Of a DNA stretch of 41,188 bases, positions 8,297 to 16,175 are shown piece after piece. The stretch comes from OPU3-GD-OMZ sp964515235 (GTDB lineage Bacteria; Pseudomonadota; Gammaproteobacteria; Methylococcales; Methylomonadaceae). The notes beneath the pieces were generated by a model that worked only from the letters and a program-made list of their open reading frames with translations, had not been told where the DNA came from and ran no database searches. The stretch covers positions 1 to 41,188 of the forward strand of contig CAZEVO010000017.1 in assembly GCA_964515235.1 (NCBI GenBank), written 5' to 3'. Both the position numbers and the translations under genes were made by a program. How positions within the stretch are numbered: the first letter of the stretch is position 1; the number at the start of each line of letters is the position of its first letter.

Positions 8297-8987
8297 TAAC
8301 TGCCTCCAATACATTATCTAGGGTTGATGAATCAATAATCGCCAGATGATTTGCACTTTTCGCAATACGTTTATTCAAACTCATTAAAACTTTACCCGGA
8401 CCACATTCAACAAAATACTCTACTTCTTTATTTTGTAAATATTTAACAGTCTCAACCCAACGAACCGGTTGAAAAAGTTGCGCTTTAAGTTGCGCTTTAA
8501 TCGCATCAGGATCAGAGTGAGAATCCACATCCACATTGTGAATCAGTGTCATATTAGGTGACTGTATAGTGATGGGCGCTAGTACATCAGCTAATTTATT
8601 TGCTGCAGATTCCATCAATGCGCAATGTGAAGGGACACTGACCGGCAATAAAAGAGCTCGTTTCGCACCAGCATCTTTTGCCGCCGCCATCGCACGATCA
8701 ACAGCTGCTGTATTACCTGCAATTACAACCTGCCCAGGCGAATTAAAATTAACAGCCGAAACAATTTCATCGTTAGCTGCTTCTTCACAAATCGTCACAA
8801 CTTGCTCGTCTGTTAATCCTAGAATGGCAGCCATTGCACCAATTCCTTCTGGAACAGCTTCTTGCATCAAACGACCACGCTCAGAAACCAATAAAATAGC
8901 ATCTTCAAAAGAGATAGCACCTGCCGCCACTAAAGCCGTATATTCACCTAAGCTATGTCCAGCTACATACTGAGGCCTAATGCTCAC
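8289..8987 (-). pseudogene. fabD: FabD malonyl-CoA:ACP transacylase, C-terminal fragment of a split gene
   Basis: This 232-residue frame carries most of FabD: the nucleophile serine in AGHSLGEY, the substrate arginine in SERGRLMQEAVPEG, NFNSPGQVVIAG, the catalytic histidine in VPSHCALM and ECGPGKVL. The N-terminal 77 residues lie in another frame (8984-9217). The two overlap by four bases: this frame opens with a GTG whose last two bases belong to the upstream TGA stop. Compared with E. coli FabD from memory, about 12 residues should separate the GIA and P-QYVAGHS positions, but only 14 bases are present, implying about 22 missing nucleotides. It could be a disrupted gene, a sequence error or a two-chain enzyme. 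An AGCAGG lies 8 bases before the GTG. Confidence 0.8.
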
Positions 8988-9217
8988 GTTGCAATACCTG
9001 CTGCTAACATGACTGGCTGCGTGTATTGCGTTTTATTAAGATCTGCAACGGGGCCATCCTGAATTAATTTCCAAACATCAAATCTTAGAACATCTGAAGC
9101 CTGTTCAAAAACTTGCTTAACTTCGGCATGACTCTCAGCTAGTGCTGTTAGCATTCCTACAGATTGTGATCCTTGACCGGGGAATACAAATGCTAAATTA
9201 CCTTGTTGATCTTCCAT
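8984..9217 (-). pseudogene. fabD: FabD malonyl-CoA:ACP transacylase, N-terminal fragment of a split gene
   Basis: A 77-residue frame starting at an ATG with GAGGTG upstream. It encodes the FabD N-terminus: AFVFPGQGSQSVGM, with the oxyanion glutamine Q15, then DVWKLIQDGP and LNKTQYTQPVMLAAGIAT, where it stops at TGA. The family continues here with an amphipathic helix (about 12 residues before the conserved proline) leading to the GHSLGEY nucleophile elbow; that helix is mostly missing. It follows fabH by 16 bases, the normal fabH-fabD-fabG order. A longer in-frame start (TTG at 9232) exists but is less likely. No single-base frameshift restores the full family length. Confidence 0.8.
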
Positions 9218-9233
9218 TAAAACCCACCTCAAA

Positions 9234-10196
9234 TTAATATTTAATTAACGCAGAACCCCACGTAAAACCACCACCAAACGCTTCTAACAAGATCGTTTGG
9301 CCTCGCTGAATCCGTCCATCTCGCACTGCTTCATTCAGTGCTAATGGCACTGATGCCGATGATGTATTCCCCTGATTCTCAAGCGTCATAACCACATGAT
9401 CCATAGACATTTTTAATTTTTTTGCTGTGGCAGCGATAATACGCGTATTTGCTTGATGGGGAACTAACCAATCAATATCTGCCCTTGTCATGTCGTTAGC
9501 TGCTAATGTTTCTTCAACAATCCGCCCTAAGGTATTAACGGCAATCCGGAAAACCTCATTTCCTTTCATGACAATATTCCCATCCTTTTCTGCTTCAATT
9601 CCAGCCTGTGGGTTAGGTAAATAGAGTAAGTCTTGATATTTGCCATCTGAATGTATGTGCGTTGATAATACACCTGGTTGTTCTGAGGCCTCGAGAATAA
9701 CGCCACCCGCACCATCACCAAAAAGTATACAAGTTCCTCTATCAGTCCAGTCGACTACACGTGTATTTAGCTCAGAGCCAACTACTAATACTTTTTTAGC
9801 CGACCCAGCCTTAATATATTGGTCCGCGATACTTAGTGCGTAGATAAATCCAGAACAAGCTGCAGAAACATCAAAAGCAGCACATTCACGAATATCCAGT
9901 CGTTGTTGCAATAAGCAGGCTGCACTAGGAAATACTCGGTCAGGTGTACTAGTCGAAAAGACTATTAAGTCTATTTCTTGAGCATCCATGTTAGCTGCTT
10001 CTAACGCTTGACGGGCGACAACTTCCGCCATACTTGACGCTGTTTCATCAGCTGATGCTACATGACGACTCTTAATCCCGGTACGTTCATATATCCACGC
10101 ATCAGAAGTATCAACCATTTTAGAGATATCATCATTACTACGAATTTCTTCCGGTAAATAACCGCCCGTTCCTGCGATACGTGAATAAAAAGTCAT
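9234..10196 (-). CDS. fabH: Beta-ketoacyl-ACP synthase III
   Basis: A 320-residue thiolase-fold enzyme that starts fatty acid synthesis by condensing acetyl-CoA with malonyl-ACP. The catalytic Cys is C114 in SAACSGF, the His is in VPHQANTRI and the Asn in ENQGNTSSASVP. The N-terminal DDISKMVDTSDAWIYERTGI and FGDGAGGVIL are classic FabH. The start overlaps the plsX stop by one base (TAATG), and the split fabD follows. Confidence 0.97.
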   Translation of the reverse strand: MTFYSRIAGTGGYLPEEIRSNDDISKMVDTSDAWIYERTGIKSRHVASADETASSMAEVVARQALEAANMDAQEIDLIVFSTSTPDRVFPSAACLLQQRLDIRECAAFDVSAACSGFIYALSIADQYIKAGSAKKVLVVGSELNTRVVDWTDRGTCILFGDGAGGVILEASEQPGVLSTHIHSDGKYQDLLYLPNPQAGIEAEKDGNIVMKGNEVFRIAVNTLGRIVEETLAANDMTRADIDWLVPHQANTRIIAATAKKLKMSMDHVVMTLENQGNTSSASVPLALNEAVRDGRIQRGQTILLEAFGGGFTWGSALIKY

Positions 10197-11227
10197 TAGT
10201 GTTTCCTCTCAGCCAAAACCAGCTGTACACGTTCACTTATTTTTTTAGGAATATCTTTTTCTATTTCAACTTCTGCAATTTGAACCGCATTAGCAAATGC
10301 AACCACATCAGCACCACCGTGGCTTTTTATCACGGTACCACGAAGACCTAAAAAGGTTGCTCCATTGTAAAGCCGCGGATCTATTCTTTTTTTAAAATTT
10401 TTCAATACCGGCATGACGAGCAATGCTGTTAATTTAGTTAATAAATTCTTTTTAAAGGCTTCTTTCAGGGCAGAACCAATCATTTTAGCCGCCCCTTCTA
10501 TTGATTTAAGAGCTACATTACCGACAAAACCATCGGTCACAATTAAATCAACCTTCGATGAACCGGCATTCAACGCAGTCCCCTCAACAAATCCAATATA
10601 ATTTAAATGTGAATCATCAAATAATTGTGCGGCCATCTTAACTTGCTCATTACCTTTCATATCCTCTTCGCCAATATTTAAAAGGCCTAAAGTTGGGTTA
10701 TCAATCCCGTCGATAGCTTTAACTAATTCTGAACCCATCACACCAAATTGAAATAAATGTTCTGCACTACTATCTACGTTTGCACCTAAGTCAAGAACAT
10801 GCGTATGCCCAAAAATGGAGGGTAAAGTGGAGATAATCGCAGGGCGATCAATACCTGGAATCATTTTCAAAACAAATCGTGCTGTTGCCATTAATGCTCC
10901 TGTATTACCAGCACTGACACAAGCATCTGCCTCACCACTGCGAACCAAATCAATAGCAACACGCATTGATGAATCTTTCTTAGTACGAAGTACTTTCGCA
11001 GGCGAGTCATCCATTTCAACTTTTTGAGAGGCATGCTGAATTTTTATTCGATTCGAATTTTGCTGTCCTTGCGCCTCTATATACTCCTTAATAACTTTTT
11101 CATCACCTACAAAAATTATTCGTAAATTAGCACTGTTTTTAAGGCATTGTAGCGATGCTGGAATAGTGACTTCTGGCCCAAAATCCCCTCCCATAGCATC
11201 AATAGCAATTGTTGAACCAATACTCAC
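10196..11227 (-). CDS. plsX: Phosphate acyltransferase PlsX
   Basis: A 343-residue peripheral membrane enzyme that converts acyl-ACP to acyl-phosphate for phospholipid synthesis. Family signatures are AIDAMGGDFGPEV at the N-terminus, VSAGNTGALMA, LDLGANVD, NIGEEDMKGNE, VDLIVTDGFVGNVALKS and GLRGTVIKSHGGAD. The start is GTG at 11227 with GGAG about nine bases upstream; the overlapping ATG two bases earlier runs straight into TGA and cannot serve. It is separated from rpmF by a terminator-like hairpin and joined to fabH by TAATG. Confidence 0.96.
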   Translation of the reverse strand: MSIGSTIAIDAMGGDFGPEVTIPASLQCLKNSANLRIIFVGDEKVIKEYIEAQGQQNSNRIKIQHASQKVEMDDSPAKVLRTKKDSSMRVAIDLVRSGEADACVSAGNTGALMATARFVLKMIPGIDRPAIISTLPSIFGHTHVLDLGANVDSSAEHLFQFGVMGSELVKAIDGIDNPTLGLLNIGEEDMKGNEQVKMAAQLFDDSHLNYIGFVEGTALNAGSSKVDLIVTDGFVGNVALKSIEGAAKMIGSALKEAFKKNLLTKLTALLVMPVLKNFKKRIDPRLYNGATFLGLRGTVIKSHGGADVVAFANAVQIAEVEIEKDIPKKISERVQLVLAERKH

Positions 11228-11283
11228 ATATAACTCCGGAATTCACTTATATTCAAACAGACAGAACTTCTTTCCTATGTCTC

Positions 11284-11329
11284 AAACACAAAACAGCCAC
11301 TGATCCCTTTTAAAACGGTATCAATGGCT
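11284..11329 (-). terminator. Terminator/attenuator between rpmF and plsX
   Basis: On the minus strand, AGCCATTGATACC and GGGATCAGTGGCT form a 13-position stem with one G-U pair and one mismatch around a 9-base loop, followed by GTTTTGTGTTT. It would cut ribosomal-protein-level transcription before the lipid genes. Confidence 0.55.
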
Positions 11330-11342
11330 ACAAATGTTATTA

Positions 11343-11525
11343 TTAATCTTCTTCAGTAGTCGAAACAATTTGACGACCCTTATAATATCCATCAGGACTT
11401 ACATGGTGACGTAAATGCATTTCACCACTCATGGGGTCCTGTGTTAAAGTTTTTGCAGTCAAACTATCATGGGCTCTACGATCACCTCGTTTAGCACGTG
11501 TTTTGCGACTTTTTTGAACAGCCAT
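11343..11525 (-). CDS. rpmF: 50S ribosomal protein L32
   Basis: A 60-residue basic protein of the large ribosomal subunit. MAVQKSRKTRAKRGDRRAHD is the standard gammaproteobacterial L32 N-terminus, and the C-terminal HHVSPDGYYKGRQIV is equally conserved. It lacks the zinc cysteines found in some L32 paralogues, as is usual in this class. It starts two bases after the yceD stop, reproducing the yceD-rpmF pair of E. coli. Confidence 0.97.
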   Translation of the reverse strand: MAVQKSRKTRAKRGDRRAHDSLTAKTLTQDPMSGEMHLRHHVSPDGYYKGRQIVSTTEED

Positions 11526-11527
11526 CT

Positions 11528-12031
11528 CTATACTCCGTTTTTTTTAAAATCTTTTAATATCGAAAAAGGAGATTCCTTTTCCAGTTCACCTTCAGTCTTT
11601 CCCAAAGTTAGCTTCAAGCATTCCTCAGCATGCTTTGGAACATCTGGAATTGACAAAATAATTTCATCTTCAACAATTTCTCTAAACACTATTTTATCTA
11701 CACTCTGCACCAACGGTTCAAAATGATCTGGTAACTGCGTCATTTCATCTGTCGAATTAACAACTCCTAATTGAACAGTTTTACGAACAATATGGCTCAT
11801 GGCAGACAAACAATTTTGACACTCAAGATAGACTTCAGCTTCAACTTCACCCGTTATCGTCGCCAACTTCCCCTGCTTCGAGAAAAACAAATGAAAACGC
11901 ACCCAGCCTTCACCATTGACCAGAAGGTCAGTCAATCGCTGCATAGACAAAACACTGAAGTCACCTTTATATTCACGGTTTTTTTCCGCTAAAGACAAAG
12001 GATTTACAAAATCAGGGATTCGATCTAACAT
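11528..12031 (-). CDS. yceD: YceD/DUF177 family protein (23S rRNA accumulation protein)
   Basis: A 167-residue DUF177 protein. The family core is visible as VEAEVYLECQNCLSAM (CxxC) and EIVEDEIILSIPDVPKHAEEC. E. coli YceD affects 23S rRNA accumulation, and plant and bacterial homologues act in large-subunit rRNA processing; the exact mechanism is not settled. It is first in the block, directly before rpmF. The ATG at 12031 fits the family N-terminus (IPDFVNPLSLAEKNREYKG). Its predicted promoter puts the transcription start only a few bases before this ATG. Confidence 0.9.
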   Translation of the reverse strand: MLDRIPDFVNPLSLAEKNREYKGDFSVLSMQRLTDLLVNGEGWVRFHLFFSKQGKLATITGEVEAEVYLECQNCLSAMSHIVRKTVQLGVVNSTDEMTQLPDHFEPLVQSVDKIVFREIVEDEIILSIPDVPKHAEECLKLTLGKTEGELEKESPFSILKDFKKNGV

Positions 12032-12040
12032 AACTATACA

Positions 12041-12069
12041 ATGATATATTTATTGTCTTTGATCGTCAA
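12041..12069 (-). promoter_or_regulatory. Predicted sigma-70 promoter of yceD-rpmF
   Basis: On the minus strand: -35 TTGACG (12064-12069), a 17-base spacer and -10 TATCAT (12041-12046), each one base from consensus. The start would fall near 12034, a few bases before the yceD ATG. It overlaps the divergent maf promoter. Confidence 0.7.
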
Positions 12070-12081
12070 TTCCTTTATTAA
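12053..12081 (+). promoter_or_regulatory. Possible promoter of maf
   Basis: TTGTCT (12053-12058), a 17-base spacer and TATTAA (12076-12081), upstream of the maf ribosome binding site. Both elements are imperfect. It interleaves with the stronger divergent yceD promoter, so the two probably compete for polymerase. Confidence 0.4.
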
Positions 12082-12101
12082 TCAATTTGTTGGAGAAACC
12101 G

Positions 12102-12680
12102 ATGACTAAAATTATTTTGGCATCCAGCTCAAGGTCCAGAAAAGCATTATTGGAAACTCTTCAGTTACCTTTTACTATTGATACCCCCGAAGTAGATGAG
12201 AGAAGTTACACCGAAAAAACGCCTTCTGCTCTTGCGAATACACTCGCCATTGCCAAAGCAAAAAAATTAGCTCCTCATTATTCAGATCATTTAATTATTG
12301 GCTCTGACCAAGTTGCCATGTTAAATAATAAACAATTAACAAAACCGAAGACGATTAAAAATAATATCTCCCAACTCCTGTTATGTGCTAACCATGAAGT
12401 TAAATTTTATACCAGTGTAAGTGTTCTTAATACAAGGACAAATGAACAAATAACCCAACTAGATATCACCAAAGTGAAATTTAAACCCTTAACCTATAAT
12501 CAAATTGAACGTTATGTTCAGATTGAACCCTCCACACATTGTGCTGGTGGATTTCAAGCTGAAAAAAGAGGCATTGCGTTATTTGAAAGCATTCAAACTG
12601 AAGACCCTAACGCATTGATTGGTCTACCATTAATAAAACTAATCTCCATTCTGGAAAGCTTTAATGTTCTGCTATTCTAA
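12102..12680 (+). CDS. yceF: Maf-family nucleotide pyrophosphatase, YceF subtype
   Basis: A 192-residue Maf-like nucleoside triphosphate pyrophosphatase. It has LASSSRSRKALLETL, PEVDERSYTE, HLIIGSDQV, FYTSVSVLN, HCAGGFQAEKRGIALFE and DPNALIGLPLI, which line up with E. coli YceF (7-methyl-GTP pyrophosphatase) rather than the dTTP/UTP-acting YhdE type. The position divergent to yceD-rpmF is also that of yceF. I take the ATG at 12102, preceded by TGGAGAAACC, rather than a TTG at 12087. Confidence 0.9.
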   Translation: MTKIILASSSRSRKALLETLQLPFTIDTPEVDERSYTEKTPSALANTLAIAKAKKLAPHYSDHLIIGSDQVAMLNNKQLTKPKTIKNNISQLLLCANHEVKFYTSVSVLNTRTNEQITQLDITKVKFKPLTYNQIERYVQIEPSTHCAGGFQAEKRGIALFESIQTEDPNALIGLPLIKLISILESFNVLLF

Positions 12681-12698
12681 AGGCGTCCTAGCACCCAC

Positions 12699-13748
12699 TC
12701 AATCTACGGTATCTTTGAAGGTTTCTTTAACTATTAAAATTTCTGACAAGGACTGATGAAAGGGCTCCGATAAACTAGGATCAAAATGCAGACCAAATGA
12801 ATCATCAATACAATTAATTGCCTTCTCTAATGGCCACGCTTCTTTATAGGGACGCTCAGATGTTAAAGCATCAAAAACATCAGCCAAAGCAACGACTCGC
12901 GCTGAAAATGGAATATCATCACCAATCAATCCCGACGGATAACCACTTCCATCCCACTTTTCATGATGACTAAAAGCAATTTCTTTTGCCAAAGACATGA
13001 CCTCAGAGTAATTCTGGTCACCAATGATCTCATTACCTATCCAAGGATGCGTTTTCATGATTTCCCATTCTTTTGCATCCAAAGGGCCGTCTTTAAGAAT
13101 TATTGCGTCAGGTATTCCAATTTTCCCAATATCATGCATTGTCGCTGCGACCATAAGCGATTCTAGCCATGCTTTATTTTGAGTGACCTTACTTGCAATA
13201 ATTTTGGCATAACGACTCATTCTATCTACATGCGCCCCTGTTTCATTATCTTTATACTCGCCAGCGCGCCCTAATGCATACAGGACCTCTTTCTGAGTTT
13301 GCAGTAACTGCTCTGTTCGTTGCTGCACCTTCGCTTCTAAAAACCGTTCCGTTTTCGATAAATTGAGATGTGCCCTCACTCTCGCCGTAAGAATATTGAC
13401 ATCAATTGGCTTAGAAATAAAATCCACACCGCCTTCGTTAAAGCCACGCGTTTCGGATTCCTTGTCTGAATATCCAGTCACAAAAATGACAGGAATCTTA
13501 ACAGTTCGAGGATCTGACTTTAAATAATTACAGACATCAAACCCACTTAAACCAGGCATCTCTACATCAAGTAAAATCAAGTCGGGTGGTTGCTTACTTA
13601 AACAAATTTCGATTGCTCGTTGGCCATTATCCGCAGATAGAACACAATATTCCTGCTCCAAAAATGCCTCAAGAATCATAATATTCTCAATCGCATCATC
13701 GACGACAAGCACCGTTCCATTACTGTTTTTATTTTTCTCCAAACTCAT
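12699..13748 (-). CDS. Response regulator with HD-GYP domain (probable c-di-GMP phosphodiesterase)
   Basis: A 349-residue two-domain protein. Residues 12-130 form a REC receiver domain with acidic pocket VVDDA, phospho-acceptor D61 in LLLDVEMPG and the conserved lysine in ISKPID. After a short coiled coil (about 133-155) comes an HD-GYP domain with HD at 205-206 (MHDIGKIGIPD), HHEKWDGSGYP (261-271) and ADVFDALTSERPYK. HD-GYP proteins usually hydrolyse c-di-GMP; all the hallmark residues are here. The ATG at 13748 has GTGAGG upstream and is preferred to a TTG at 13784. No histidine kinase is adjacent. Its output is probably motility or biofilm related, but that is inference. Confidence 0.9.
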   Translation of the reverse strand: MSLEKNKNSNGTVLVVDDAIENIMILEAFLEQEYCVLSADNGQRAIEICLSKQPPDLILLDVEMPGLSGFDVCNYLKSDPRTVKIPVIFVTGYSDKESETRGFNEGGVDFISKPIDVNILTARVRAHLNLSKTERFLEAKVQQRTEQLLQTQKEVLYALGRAGEYKDNETGAHVDRMSRYAKIIASKVTQNKAWLESLMVAATMHDIGKIGIPDAIILKDGPLDAKEWEIMKTHPWIGNEIIGDQNYSEVMSLAKEIAFSHHEKWDGSGYPSGLIGDDIPFSARVVALADVFDALTSERPYKEAWPLEKAINCIDDSFGLHFDPSLSEPFHQSLSEILIVKETFKDTVD

Positions 13749-13907
13749 ACTCAGCCTCACTAATTCACTTACGCAACAGCACAATCACTAGTGCTATTTT
13801 TAACCTCACAAATTAGAGTAAAGCTAGTATCACGAGAACAAATTACAAACCTGATGCTCAACAAAAACAAGCTTAAAAATCGATTGTGTGAATTTCCTCC
13901 TCCATCA

Positions 13908-15512
13908 TCACTGCTCTTCTTGTTTTAAGTAATTTTCAATATCACTCTTGGAAAAACCAACTTTTTTAGCAACACGATTTGCATGACTATTACGTGAAAT
14001 ACCAGAAATCAATCTAAATGTTGGTTGTTCATCTTGAAATTCAACCTGACAAGGCAACCCTATACCTCGATGAATAAAATCATCAACCAGTTGATGGTTA
14101 TGCGTGATCAGAATCGTACCATTATTTTTCTTTAAGAACCCACCCATAATATTTCGTCCGGTTTCAATTCTTTCTTCGAAAGTAGTGCCTTCGGATAATT
14201 CATCTAAAATAACCAGACTTTTTGCAGTTGATGCCAAAAAAATCCCCTTCGTTCTTTTTAACTCAGTACCAAACCGTCCTTCACCATCATCTAACTGACT
14301 GACTACAGGAACCTGATAGAATATTCGATCCGCAACCGTTAACATTGCAGCGCTCGCAGGAACATAACAGCCAATCTGCGATAACAATTGAATTTGAGTT
14401 AATGTTTTACAAAAGGCTGTTTTCCCACCACTATTTGGTCCGGTTATAAATGCTAACCTCTCTTCCTGTAAGCTAAAATCATTACCAACATAATGGGTTA
14501 GCGTCTTACCTAAAATAGGGTTCACGGCTGCAGTTAAACTAACTTCATAATGCTTTTTATCCATTATTTTCGGCATAATCATCTCCGAAGGATAATCCTC
14601 TTTTAACTTGGTAAATGAAAGTAACTCATCTAGCTGCCCTAAAGCATCTAATGCTCTCTGAACATTATCAGATTGCCTAAACTCATCACGCAAAGGATAG
14701 ATACAATGATCTCGGTCAAAAGCCCCAATCACGGGTATATATAATAATATTAGCGGTAAAAGCAGGACATAAAAAGAGGGATCAAAACTTAAACTAAATG
14801 CTGCATCACTCGCTTGTAATGGATTTAACTGACTCAAAACCCAACTGAGAAAAATCATAAAAACGATGAAGAACGGCTTAAATAGAGTGGGCTTAAAGAT
14901 CATTGCCGGCATAAAAGAACCAACACGATCTTTTTTAGACTGAATAGAATGCTCTCTCACATACACAGGCCCCTTCATTAAAGAATATTCTCGTGTTTGT
15001 GCAAAAAGTCGGATCGTGTCAAACAAATGAGTCAAATAGGGGTTTTTCACCTCAGGCATCTGATTAATATTACCGACTAACTCTAAGATGGTTCGTGTCC
15101 CAGTCCGGTACGGCATATACCCATAGCCATCAACCACATTCTCTTCATTACTGGAACCAAGAAAACCCGAGAATCGACCATACAATAATTGTAGCAACCG
15201 GAACTCATTCTCCTTGACCTGCTCAATAGTGGTTACAATTTTTTCTTTTAATACACTGTTTTCTTGAATTTCATTAACTGCTCCCTGCTTATCAGTAATG
15301 AAAGAAAATGAATCTTCGGGTTTAATAAGCGATCGATACAATACTGCCTGACCAAAAGTAGTCGTTGCATAATTGACTGTATCAAATAACTCATCAACTT
15401 CTAAAGTTGTGAATGTTCCCTCATCAATTACGCCTTCACCAACCCCAGATGATTTAACACAACGTATGTTTGGCGACTGATCTCCCCAAGACTCCATTAC
15501 AGTTTTATTCAT
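13908..15512 (-). CDS. Membrane-anchored MutS-like ATPase
   Basis: A 534-residue protein whose C-terminal third is a MutS-type ABC ATPase: Walker A GPNSGGKT (358-365), a region with DDGEGRFGTEL (408-417), Walker B LVILDE (433-438) followed by SEGTTFEER, and a switch histidine in ILITHNHQLVDDF. The N-terminal part resembles a MutS lever/core region. Unlike MutS it has two hydrophobic segments (about 207-227 and 247-265) that look like a membrane hairpin, and no mismatch-recognition domain. The gene belongs to a poorly studied MutS-related group; the role is unknown, and mismatch repair should not be assumed. ATG at 15512 with GAGGG upstream. Neighbours are folE upstream and the HD-GYP gene downstream. 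Confidence 0.82.
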   Translation of the reverse strand: MNKTVMESWGDQSPNIRCVKSSGVGEGVIDEGTFTTLEVDELFDTVNYATTTFGQAVLYRSLIKPEDSFSFITDKQGAVNEIQENSVLKEKIVTTIEQVKENEFRLLQLLYGRFSGFLGSSNEENVVDGYGYMPYRTGTRTILELVGNINQMPEVKNPYLTHLFDTIRLFAQTREYSLMKGPVYVREHSIQSKKDRVGSFMPAMIFKPTLFKPFFIVFMIFLSWVLSQLNPLQASDAAFSLSFDPSFYVLLLPLILLYIPVIGAFDRDHCIYPLRDEFRQSDNVQRALDALGQLDELLSFTKLKEDYPSEMIMPKIMDKKHYEVSLTAAVNPILGKTLTHYVGNDFSLQEERLAFITGPNSGGKTAFCKTLTQIQLLSQIGCYVPASAAMLTVADRIFYQVPVVSQLDDGEGRFGTELKRTKGIFLASTAKSLVILDELSEGTTFEERIETGRNIMGGFLKKNNGTILITHNHQLVDDFIHRGIGLPCQVEFQDEQPTFRLISGISRNSHANRVAKKVGFSKSDIENYLKQEEQ

Positions 15513-15569
15513 TTAAAGCCCTCTATCTTCAATCTCTGAGTCAAATACAACCTAAAAAGTTAATCCGGC

Positions 15570-16115
15570 CTACCGCTCTTTAATTAGATTCATAAACTCC
15601 ATTCGGGTGTTTAATTCGTCACGAAAAATCCCCGTCATGACAGAAGTTGTCATAACTGAATTTTGCTTTTCTACACCTCGCATCATCATGCAAAGATGCT
15701 TAGCTTCAATAACAACAGCAACACCTCGAGCCCCCACAGCATCACCAATAGCACTTGCAATTTGCTTAGTTAAGCGTTCTTGAATCTGCATTCGTCGTGA
15801 ATACATATCCACAATCCGCGCTATTTTGGATAACCCAATTACTTTTTTGCAGGGCAAATAGCCAATATGACACTGACCAATAAAAGGTAACAAGTGATGT
15901 TCACATAAAGAATACATTTCAATATTCTTCACAATAACCATATCATCTGTATCAGCCTCAAAAATAGCATTATTAAGAACTTCATCAATGTTTTTTGTAT
16001 AGCCATTATTTAAAAACTGAAATGCTTTTGCTGCACGTTTCGGTGTATCCACTAACCCCTCGCGACCAAGGTCTTCACCTACCGATTCAATGATTTTTGA
16101 AAAATAATCTTCCAT
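15570..16115 (-). CDS. folE: GTP cyclohydrolase I
   Basis: A 181-residue enzyme making 7,8-dihydroneopterin triphosphate from GTP, the entry to folate and a source for queuosine precursors. Zinc ligands C71 and H74 (CEHHLLPF) and C142 (HLCMMMRGVEKQ) are present, as is LSKIARIVDMYSRRMQIQERLT. It is short at the N-terminus compared with E. coli (about 220 residues) but normal for many bacteria. The ATG at 16115 is preferred to an in-frame TTG at 16127 because GAG sits eight bases upstream. It lies between dusA and the MutS-like gene. Confidence 0.96.
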   Translation of the reverse strand: MEDYFSKIIESVGEDLGREGLVDTPKRAAKAFQFLNNGYTKNIDEVLNNAIFEADTDDMVIVKNIEMYSLCEHHLLPFIGQCHIGYLPCKKVIGLSKIARIVDMYSRRMQIQERLTKQIASAIGDAVGARGVAVVIEAKHLCMMMRGVEKQNSVMTTSVMTGIFRDELNTRMEFMNLIKER

Positions 16116-16175
16116 ATAGTTTCTCAACTTATTTAAGTTTAAGGATAAAAAAAAGTTTATTATAACCCCTTTTCA

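Noticed and set aside
8569..8973. Open frame of 134 codons on the plus strand
   Set aside because: It is antisense to the fabD C-terminal part, whose motifs are unmistakable, and it has no recognisable domain.
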